Source: JAXDLK01 sp034666665 (GTDB lineage Bacteria; Desulfobacterota; Binatia; JACPRU01). From it: a stretch of 9,549 bases of DNA. How positions within the stretch are numbered: the first letter of the stretch is position 1; each line of letters opens with the position of its first letter. The translations under genes were made by a program, and so were the position numbers. The stretch lies in the NCBI GenBank assembly GCA_034666665.1, contig JAXDLK010000224.1:1-9549 (forward strand). Reading direction: 5' to 3'. The notes under the pieces were generated by a model that was not told the DNA's origin, searched no databases, and saw nothing but the letters and a program-made list of their open reading frames with translations. Below are positions 1 to 5,092 of the stretch, piece after piece.

Positions 1-659
1 TCGATGCCGATGTCGTCGCTCGCCGATACCTCGATCGTGATCGTGCCGACGACGATCGGCACGGCGAGCGGGTAGCCCATGGACGAGTCGTTCACGTACG
101 CATTGCCCGGTGCCGGGTCCACGATCGTCGCGACCGGCGCCTTCGTGTCCCCGCGGGCGTCGACACGGATCGAGGCGCTCGCTCGGCGCCAGTGGTCTTC
201 GGTGCCCGGTGCGCCGTCGCCGTTCACCGCGTTCGCGGCCGCCTGCAGCGTGAACTCGCACAGGCTGGGGGCGCCTGCGGCCCAGGGAATCGTCCAGCTC
301 CGCTGGTTGTTCCCGGCCATGTTGTGGCCGACCTCTATATCCGAGAAGTTCTGCGTACCCGCCGAAGCGGTGAACGTTCCGCCGTCGGTCTTCAGGTCGA
401 AGCCACCTTGATTGATGCCGGTCAGAGGCACCGACGGATCCGAGATCGATACGGTCACGTTCGCGCTGCCGCGCGGAGGAATCATTGCGGGTGCGCTCAA
501 CGTAATCTGCGCGGTAGTGCTCTCGCTCGTGGAGTGACAGCTGGGCGCGCCGCAGCCCGCCGCGTACTGGCCCATGATGCCCATGGAGCGAGCGTGCGCG
601 CTCGCGTACGGGAGCAGCGTCGCCACCATTGCAACCCGCAGCCAGGCGCTTCTCGTCAT
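1..659 (-). CDS. Secreted Reeler-like (choice-of-anchor V / MXAN_6652-like) protein, 3' end cut off
   Basis: Only the first 219 codons are inside the window; the C-terminus lies beyond position 1. The ATG at 659-657 is preceded by a strong Shine-Dalgarno GAGGAGGG (minus strand, 674-667) at 7 nt spacing. Residues 1 to about 23 form a signal peptide (hydrophobic VAMVATLLPYASA, with AxA-type cleavage options). A CGAPSCHS segment follows (Cys36, Cys41, His42). Residues 50-165 form a beta-rich domain with the pattern of bacterial Reeler / choice-of-anchor V proteins: a GGFDL strand (85-89), a W..PW segment (122-126) and an AANAVNGDG motif (141-149). After DTKAP (171-175) a bacterial Ig-like domain starts (VATIVDPAPG, then ITIEVSASDD). 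Family members are exported and often carry a C-terminal sorting tail, which cannot be seen here. The role is unknown; surface or extracellular display is an inference. Family assignment is from motif memory, not a search. Confidence 0.8.
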   Translation of the reverse strand, partial: MTRSAWLRVAMVATLLPYASAHARSMGIMGQYAAGCGAPSCHSTSESTTAQITLSAPAMIPPRGSANVTVSISDPSVPLTGINQGGFDLKTDGGTFTASAGTQNFSDIEVGHNMAGNNQRSWTIPWAAGAPSLCEFTLQAAANAVNGDGAPGTEDHWRRASASIRVDARGDTKAPVATIVDPAPGNAYVNDSSMGYPLAVPIVVGTITIEVSASDDIGI

Positions 660-744
660 GGACACACCCTCCTCGCAGCCGAGACTCCGCCCAGGGGTGG
701 CTGGTGCTGCCACCGGACGAGATCGACCAAATTGATTTGATATC

Positions 745-773
745 GTCTTACCGGCCGCTCGGAGGGTGGTCAA
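745..773 (-). promoter_or_regulatory. Candidate sigma70-type promoter for the Reeler-like gene
   Basis: On the minus strand TTGACC (773-768) is followed after 17 nt by TAAGAC (750-745), about 85 nt before the ATG at 659. The -35 matches consensus at 5 of 6 positions and the -10 at only 3 of 6. The stretch around 722-750 is also the most AT-rich part of the gap. This is a prediction only. Confidence 0.35.
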
Positions 774-798
774 GGTGAAATCCGGCAGCGCCGCCGGA
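772..798 (-). terminator. Terminator-like hairpin after the metallopeptidase gene
   Basis: On the minus strand TCCGGC (798-793), a 6-nt loop and GCCGGA (786-781) form a perfect 6-bp GC-rich stem. It is followed by TTTCACCTT, a weak U-tract. It begins 38 nt past the metallopeptidase stop codon. The U-rich tail runs directly into the candidate -35 box of the next gene, so this gap looks like a boundary between two transcripts. Confidence 0.4.
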
Positions 799-835
799 CC
801 GGCCATCCGATGAGGAGGCGAATCCCGCTGCCGCC

Positions 836-1684
836 TCAGGATCCGGCGAACGTGTCGCAGTCGTCGAGGGTCCCTCGTTCGAGACCGCGCCGGAGCCAGC
901 GGACGCGCTCCTCCGAGGAGCCATGCGTCCACGTCTCCGGCTGCACGGCACCGCCCGACTGGCGCTGCAGCCGGTCGTCACCGATCGCTGCGGCGGCCGC
1001 GAGGCCCTCCTCGGCGTCGCCTTCCTCGAGCATCTTGCGCTCGCGGTTCGCGTGGTGACCCCACACGCCCGCCAGACAGTCCGCCTGCAGCTCCTGCCGG
1101 ACCGAGAGCGCGTTTCGCTCGCGGCCGCCGGCGGCGGCAGCCCGCTCGTGGACGCGGTCGGAAATGCCGAGCAAGGTCTGCACGTGATGGCCGACCTCGT
1201 GCGCGATCACGTACGCTCGAGCGAAGTCCCCCGGTGCGCCGAAGCGCTCGTCGAGCTCGCGGAAGAAGCCGAGGTCGATGTACACCTTGCGATCGAGCGG
1301 ACAGTAGAACGGACCCATCGCCGCGCTGCCGAATCCGCAGGCGGAGCCGACGGCATCGGTGAAGAGGACGAGTCGCGGTGGCTCGTAGGAACGGCCTGCC
1401 GCGGCGAAGATCGCTTGCCACGTGTCCTCGGTGTCGCCGAGGACCCGAGCCACGAACTCCGCCTGCTCGTCGTTTTCCGGCGGTGCCGGCGCTTCGCCTC
1501 CTGGCTGCGTCGTCACCTGCACCTGCTCGAGCCCCTGGAGCAGCACGGTGGGATCGACGCCGAGAAACGTGGACACCAGGACGACGAGCAGCAAACCACC
1601 GCCCCCGAGCACGAGCCCTCCCGACGCGCGCATGCCGCGGCGGTCTTCCACGTTCGTGCTCCGCCGGCCGATCTGCCATCGCAT
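836..1684 (-). CDS. Membrane-anchored neutral zinc metallopeptidase (YpfJ / KPN_02809 family)
   Basis: The 282-aa product matches the putative neutral zinc metallopeptidase family (Pfam zn_peptidase) in length and layout. It opens with MRWQIGRRSTNVEDRRG, the family's usual N-terminus. One transmembrane segment follows (about 22-41), then a Pro/Glu-rich linker (60-72) and the catalytic domain. The zinc site is HEVGHH (His162, Glu163, His166), and QELQADC (197-203) supplies the likely third ligand Glu198. Cys116/Cys128 and Cys203/Cys276 could form disulfides on the outer face of the membrane. The reading frame stays open upstream to 2716, but that part is antisense/overlap noise in high-GC DNA. 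The ATG at 1684 has GGAGG (1696-1692) at 7 nt and gives the family N-terminus. Substrates of this family are poorly known. The gene lies 203 bp after a sulfatase gene on the same strand, separated by a tandem repeat, so co-transcription is uncertain. Confidence 0.92.
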   Translation of the reverse strand: MRWQIGRRSTNVEDRRGMRASGGLVLGGGGLLLVVLVSTFLGVDPTVLLQGLEQVQVTTQPGGEAPAPPENDEQAEFVARVLGDTEDTWQAIFAAAGRSYEPPRLVLFTDAVGSACGFGSAAMGPFYCPLDRKVYIDLGFFRELDERFGAPGDFARAYVIAHEVGHHVQTLLGISDRVHERAAAAGGRERNALSVRQELQADCLAGVWGHHANRERKMLEEGDAEEGLAAAAAIGDDRLQRQSGGAVQPETWTHGSSEERVRWLRRGLERGTLDDCDTFAGS

Positions 1685-1700
1685 GTCCGTACCTCCGTCT

Positions 1701-1891
1701 CGCCCTAGCCAACCCCCGACTGCCGGAGGGCGCTCGCAGAAGAGCTCGGGGGCCCAAGATGCTCCTCGCCAGCTCGGAGCGGGCCTGCACAGCTCGGACC
1801 GCGCCCCGCCAACCCCCCGCCTCTCCGAACGCGCTCGCAAAAAGAGCTCGCGGGCGCAAGATGGTCCTCGCCAGCTCGGACCGCGCCCTAG
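1701..1891. repeat. Degenerate tandem repeat of about 100 bp, nearly two copies
   Basis: Two imperfect copies start at about 1709 and 1809 (plus strand). Each runs through ccaaccccc, a GCGCTCGCA(G/A)AA(G)AGCTCG block, caagatg(c/g)tcctcgcc and cagctcgga(c/g)cg(c/g)gcc. The short element cagctcgga(c/g)cg(c/g)gcc occurs three times, at 1770, 1790 and 1872. The block is bounded on both sides by cgccctag (1701-1708 and 1884-1891); the right-hand one overlaps the sulfatase stop codon. The offset between copies is 100-102 bp. It fills almost the whole gap between the sulfatase and metallopeptidase genes. I see no conserved hairpin and no credible ORF. It may be a member of a dispersed intergenic repeat family, but that cannot be tested from this window. 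Confidence 0.7.
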
Positions 1892-3180
1892 TGAACGTAT
1901 CCGAGCGACTTCAGGCGCTCCACCGTCTCGCGATCCGGACGCGCCTTCGGCGCTGCGATCGCCTGTTCTTTCTGCAGCATCCCCCGGAGCTCCTGCTTCA
2001 AGCGGGCGCTGACGTCCGGATGCTCGGCGGCGACGTCCTTCCGCTCGCCCGGATCGTTCGCGAGATCGAAGAGCTTCCGGCCGTAGAGCTTCCACTCCTC
2101 CGTGCGGACTGCGATCGGCCGGCCCCCGTCCAGATTCGCGAACGCCACCAGCGGGCCGATTCGCTCGCCGTCGAGGATGGGCAGCAGGTTCACCCCCTCG
2201 AACTGCTCCGGGATCTCGATCCCGGCGGCCGCGAGCACCGTGGGAGCGACGTCGATCGCGCGTACCTGCTGCTTCACGGCGGCGCCGCGGTGCGCTGCTG
2301 CCGGCAGCTTGACCACCAGCGCGATCCGCAGGAGCTCGTCGTAGAGCGAATGCGCGTGCCAGCCCACGCGACCGTGCTCGCGGAACTCCTCGCCGTGATC
2401 CGAGAGCAGCACGATCATCGTCGGGTCGTAGAGTCCGTCCCGCCGAAGCCCGTCGATCAGCTTCGCGAAGGCGTCGTCGGTGGCGCGGATCTCCGCGTCG
2501 TAGGCGGCGATCATGTGCGTGAGATCGCGCTCGTCGATCGCGAACCGGCCCTCGTTGATCGCGGTCAGAAGCTGCAGCGAAATCGCCGCCGGAAGCGGCC
2601 CGAAATAGCTCGGCTCGAACGCGTGCAGCTTCGCCGGGTCGGGCTCGTACGGGTGATGCACCGCATAGGTGTGCAGGAACAGGAAGAACTTCGCCGGACG
2701 GCGGGAGTGGAGCCACGCGAGCCCGTCACCGACCGTTGCCGAAAAGTCGTCGCGGTGCTCGCTCGAGAACGTGTCGAAGCCCTGGTCGAGCCCGTACGCC
2801 TTGCCGACCTGAGCGCCGCCGTTGAAGCTCGCGGTGGCGTAGCCGTGGTCCCGGAGCACCTCGGCCAAGGTCTGGAAGCGCCCGGCGAGCGCGCGCTGCT
2901 TCATCTGCGATGCGTCATGGTGCCGCGGCCAGAGCGACGTGAAGATCGAGGCATGGGACGGCAGGGTCGACGGCGCCTGGGAGATGGCCTGCGCGAAGAG
3001 CACCGCGTCGCGGCGAAACTCGTCGATCGCCGGGCTGGTCGCGCGCGGATAGCCGTAACAGCCGAGATGGTCCGGCCGGAGCGTGTCCAGCGAAACCACG
3101 ACGACGTTGATCGGCGCCTCGGCGGCGGCCGCGACCGCGGCGCCGAGACACAGGAGCAGGACGAGAGGAGCGCTGCGCAT
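1888..3180 (-). CDS. Exported sulfatase-like hydrolase/transferase, Thr-type active site (copy 1)
   Basis: A 430-aa member of the sulfatase / alkaline-phosphatase superfamily. A signal peptide (1 to about 20, ending AVAAAA-EAP) predicts export. The metal-binding N-terminal strand is VVVVSLDTLRPDHLGCYGY (Asp32). The nucleophile region reads APSTLPSHASIF. Thr72 therefore occupies the place of the Cys or Ser that becomes formylglycine in classical sulfatases, and His76 replaces the Arg of CxPxR. The second metal site is LLSDHGEEFREHG (Asp261, His262). The protein ends in RLKSLGYVH, a tail common in this subfamily. The activity is therefore uncertain: a Thr nucleophile is used by phosphoethanolamine-type transferases in the same superfamily, so the 'sulfatase' label is structural only. 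The ATG at 3180 was chosen because it starts the signal peptide and matches the neighbour's register, although its Shine-Dalgarno (GAGGGG) directly abuts the ATG. A paralogue lies 212 bp upstream on the same strand. Confidence 0.9.
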   Translation of the reverse strand: MRSAPLVLLLCLGAAVAAAAEAPINVVVVSLDTLRPDHLGCYGYPRATSPAIDEFRRDAVLFAQAISQAPSTLPSHASIFTSLWPRHHDASQMKQRALAGRFQTLAEVLRDHGYATASFNGGAQVGKAYGLDQGFDTFSSEHRDDFSATVGDGLAWLHSRRPAKFFLFLHTYAVHHPYEPDPAKLHAFEPSYFGPLPAAISLQLLTAINEGRFAIDERDLTHMIAAYDAEIRATDDAFAKLIDGLRRDGLYDPTMIVLLSDHGEEFREHGRVGWHAHSLYDELLRIALVVKLPAAAHRGAAVKQQVRAIDVAPTVLAAAGIEIPEQFEGVNLLPILDGERIGPLVAFANLDGGRPIAVRTEEWKLYGRKLFDLANDPGERKDVAAEHPDVSARLKQELRGMLQKEQAIAAPKARPDRETVERLKSLGYVH

Positions 3181-3189
3181 CCCCTCAGC

Positions 3190-3206
3190 GCGGCCCGGAG
3201 GGCCGC
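3190..3206 (-). other. GC-rich hairpin just upstream of the copy 1 sulfatase start
   Basis: GCGGCCC and GGGCCGC form a perfect 7-bp stem with a 3-nt loop. It lies 9-26 nt before the ATG at 3180. In an mRNA it would sit next to the ribosome-binding region, where it could limit initiation. No U-tract follows it. GC-rich hairpins are frequent in such DNA, so chance cannot be excluded. Confidence 0.4.
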
Positions 3207-3233
3207 AACCGAATTGCCTCTCCCCCCGTATGG

Positions 3234-3261
3234 ATTCGAACGCACAGTCGTGCGTTCGAAT
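3234..3261. repeat. Perfect 12-bp inverted repeat with 4-nt spacer
   Basis: ATTCGAACGCAC, then AGTC, then GTGCGTTCGAAT: all 12 positions pair. It lies in the 212-bp gap between the two sulfatase genes, 54 nt before the start of copy 1. No T-tract follows on either strand, so it is not a standard intrinsic terminator. Candidate roles are a dimeric-repressor operator, an mRNA-end hairpin, or processing between the two cistrons. Confidence 0.75.
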
Positions 3262-3314
3262 GCGAGCCGGACCGACCGGATGGGAGGTCCGTTTGGCGAG
3301 CCGGCCAGGAGAGG

Positions 3315-3333
3315 CCGACGGCCCAGTCGTCGG
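3315..3333. other. Short hairpin in the gap between the sulfatase genes
   Basis: CCGACG and CGTCGG form a 6-bp stem around a 7-nt loop, about 60 nt after the copy 2 stop codon on the minus strand. There is no U-tract. It may be a weak mRNA 3' structure or chance. The rest of 3181-3392 holds no credible ORF or RNA gene. Confidence 0.25.
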
Positions 3334-3392
3334 GTGAGGGGGAGCCGGTCGTGGAATCTTCGCGTCGCATGAGCAATCCGGCGGGTAGTAGC

Positions 3393-4688
3393 TCAATGCA
3401 CGTACCCGAGCGAGCGAAGCCGCTCGAGCGTCCGAGCGTCGGGACGGGCAGCGGGTGCGCCGCTTCCGGCGCGTGGGGCGCCGAGCATGCGGCCGAGCTC
3501 CACTCGCAGCCGTGCGGCCACGTCCGCATTCCCGCTCGCGGCATCGCGGACCTCGTGGGGATCCTGCTCGAGGTCGTGCAGGATGTCGCCGTAGAGCTTC
3601 CACCGCTCCGTGCGGAGCACGACGGCATCGCCGCCGTCCTGCATCGCGACCGCGGGCAGCGCCGCGACGGGCTCCCCGCGCGCCAGCGGCACGAGGTCGA
3701 TCCCGCGGAAGCTCGCCGGGACCGGGAGGTCGAGCACCGCGAGAATCGTCGTCGGCACGTCGATCGACCGGACCTGCTGCGTGACGGTCGCTCCGGCGTG
3801 TCGTGACCCCGGCAGCTTCACGATCAGCGGCACGCGCAGGAGCTCGTCGTAGAGCGTGTGCGAGTGCCAGCCGACGCGGCCGTGCTCGCCGAACTCCTCG
3901 CCGTGATCCGACGTGAAGACGATCAGCGTCTCGTCGTACAGGCCGCGCCGGACGAGGAACTCGAGCAGCGCCGCGAAGTCGTCGTCGACGGAACGGATCT
4001 CGGCGTCGTACGCGGCGATCACGTGCTCCAGGTCCGCCACGCCGAGCGTCATGCGGCCGTCATTGATCGATTGCAGCACCTCGATCGTGATCGCGTCCGG
4101 CAGCGGTCCGGCGTAGCTCGCCTCGAAGAGCCGCCGATGCGTCGCATCGGGTGTGTACGGGTGATGGACCTCGTAGGTGTGCAGGAAGAGGAAAAACCGC
4201 CGGCCCGGGTTGCGGTCGATCCATGCGATCGCCGGCGCGACGGCGGCCGCGAAGTCGTGCTCGTCGCGGGTGCGGTAGGTGTCGAAGCCCTGGCCGAGGC
4301 CGAAGACGGGATCGATCTGACCCCCGCCATTGTAGGACAGCGTGGCGAAACCGTGCGACCGGAGCACCTCCGCCAGCGTCAGCGCGTCCGGCGGCAGCGC
4401 CCGGTGCCGTCGCTCGGATGCGCCGTGCTCGTGCGGCCAGAGGGAAGTCAGCAACGACGCATGGGATACCAGCGTGGACGGCGCCTGCGCGATCGCTTGG
4501 GTGAAGAGAATCGAGTCCCGCCGGAAGCGGTCGATCGCGGGACTCGTCTCTCGCCGGTATCCGGAGCATCCGAGATGATCCGCGCGCAGAGTATCGATCG
4601 AGACCAGGATGACGTTCGCCGGCCGCTCGGCGGCGAGAAGCGGAGAGCCCATCAGGAGGGACGCGAGCATCGCCGTCGAGAGCCTCAC
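3393..4688 (-). CDS. Exported sulfatase-like hydrolase/transferase, Thr-type active site (copy 2)
   Basis: A 431-aa paralogue of the gene downstream. The two align almost without gaps: both have LDTLR/IDTLR at 31-35, STL.SHAS at 71-78, LFLHTY at 167-172, SDHGEEF at 260-266 and a LGYVH tail. Identity is roughly 65% over residues 21-130 by eye. The likely nucleophile is Thr72 in APSTLVSHASLL, so the formylglycine Cys/Ser and the Pro/Arg of CxPxR are all absent. Asp32 and Asp261/His262 keep the metal site. A signal peptide (1-20, ending SPLLAA) predicts periplasmic or external location. I chose GTG 4688-4686 because it has GGAG at 7 nt, gives a compact signal peptide and puts every motif in the same residue number as copy 1. 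An in-frame GTG at 4721, with AAAGG at 7 nt, would add 11 residues and is the alternative. Substrate unknown. Confidence 0.9.
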   Translation of the reverse strand: MRLSTAMLASLLMGSPLLAAERPANVILVSIDTLRADHLGCSGYRRETSPAIDRFRRDSILFTQAIAQAPSTLVSHASLLTSLWPHEHGASERRHRALPPDALTLAEVLRSHGFATLSYNGGGQIDPVFGLGQGFDTYRTRDEHDFAAAVAPAIAWIDRNPGRRFFLFLHTYEVHHPYTPDATHRRLFEASYAGPLPDAITIEVLQSINDGRMTLGVADLEHVIAAYDAEIRSVDDDFAALLEFLVRRGLYDETLIVFTSDHGEEFGEHGRVGWHSHTLYDELLRVPLIVKLPGSRHAGATVTQQVRSIDVPTTILAVLDLPVPASFRGIDLVPLARGEPVAALPAVAMQDGGDAVVLRTERWKLYGDILHDLEQDPHEVRDAASGNADVAARLRVELGRMLGAPRAGSGAPAARPDARTLERLRSLGYVH

Positions 4689-4888
4689 GGCGTCGCTCCG
4701 TGCTCGCGGCAGTCGATCCACTGGCTCGCCTTTCCGAGCGGGAGCGCCCTCGCCGTCTCCTGCGGATCGACGCCGACGGCCGTCGGGAAGGGGCTCGAGT
4801 CGACGCGGCCGGAAGTATCGTCGCCGCGACCGCTCGACACGGTCCTCGAGAGGCAGCGAGCGGGGAACAGATGGCCGTAGAGTGACAT
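4685..4888 (-). CDS. Possible small hypothetical protein coupled to copy 2 sulfatase
   Basis: A 67-aa reading frame begins at ATG 4888-4886 (MSLYGHLFPARCL) and ends ASQWIDCREHGATP. Its TGA (4687-4685) overlaps the GTG start of the sulfatase gene in a GTGA arrangement, typical of translational coupling. Third codon positions are strongly GC-biased, as in the neighbouring genes. Against it: the ribosome-binding site is weak (GAGAGGG about 12 nt away), I recognise no domain, and high-GC DNA yields open frames by chance. The frame stays open upstream to 5026. If the sulfatase starts at 4721 instead, the overlap is longer and this ORF is less likely. It could also be the remnant of a larger gene. 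Confidence 0.3.
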   Translation of the reverse strand: MSLYGHLFPARCLSRTVSSGRGDDTSGRVDSSPFPTAVGVDPQETARALPLGKASQWIDCREHGATP

Positions 4889-5031
4889 CCAGCGCGCGTC
4901 CCTCTCGCCCACCAGGGAAGGCCTGATGTGAGAATGCCGCGAGGTGGCATCGCGTAGCCGATCATCAGCCCCTCGTCGAGGAACCGTGAATCTCGTGCGT
5001 CGTGGCGTTCGCCCCGCCCGCGGCACGTCGC
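4889..5031. other. Gap with no recognised gene
   Basis: If the small ORF is not real, the gene-free stretch runs from 4689 to 5092, about 400 bases. I find no clear sigma70-type promoter, RNA gene or repeat here apart from the hairpin at 5032-5078. Open frames cross the gap on both strands, but they lack recognisable domains and good ribosome-binding sites. The promoter of the sulfatase gene presumably lies here but cannot be placed. Confidence 0.4.
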
Positions 5032-5078
5032 GCCGATCGCGTGCTGGAATCCGTGTCGCCGCGTCCAGCGCGATCGGC
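5032..5078 (-). terminator. Long hairpin just after the acyl-CoA synthetase gene
   Basis: GCCGATCGCG (5032-5041) pairs perfectly with CGCGATCGGC (5069-5078). After a 2-nt bulge (5042-5043), CTGGA (5044-5048) pairs with TCCAG (5064-5068), leaving a 15-nt loop. The 15-bp structure begins 14 nt beyond the synthetase stop codon. No U-tract follows. It is therefore best read as an mRNA 3'-end hairpin or a non-canonical terminator of high-GC genomes rather than a classical intrinsic terminator. Confidence 0.5.
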
Positions 5079-5092
5079 CGGACGCCCGGGAC

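Noticed and set aside
1685..2716. Upstream extension of the metallopeptidase frame to 2716 (626 aa in total)
   Set aside because: It runs through the tandem repeat and over the sulfatase gene in another frame, with Arg/Ala/Gly-rich low-complexity content. The family N-terminus and a good ribosome-binding site fix the start at 1684.
3232..3262. tRNA T-arm-like GTTCGAATCC on the minus strand
   Set aside because: The bases around the T-loop do not form the 5-bp T-stem, and no acceptor, D or anticodon arms can be built. It is part of the 12-bp inverted repeat.
1378..3372. 664-aa open frame on the plus strand opposite the sulfatase
   Set aside because: It is rich in Arg and Glu with no domain, a typical mirror frame of a high-GC gene on the other strand.
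3380..3400. GCGGGTAGTAGCTCA resembling a tRNA 5' end on the plus strand
   Set aside because: A tRNA would have to continue into the sulfatase 3' end, and no anticodon or T-arm follows in the right place.
3858..4880. 340-aa plus-strand frame opposite the second sulfatase
   Set aside because: It mirrors the codon pattern of the sulfatase gene, and the similar mirror frame over copy 1 is explained by the paralogy.
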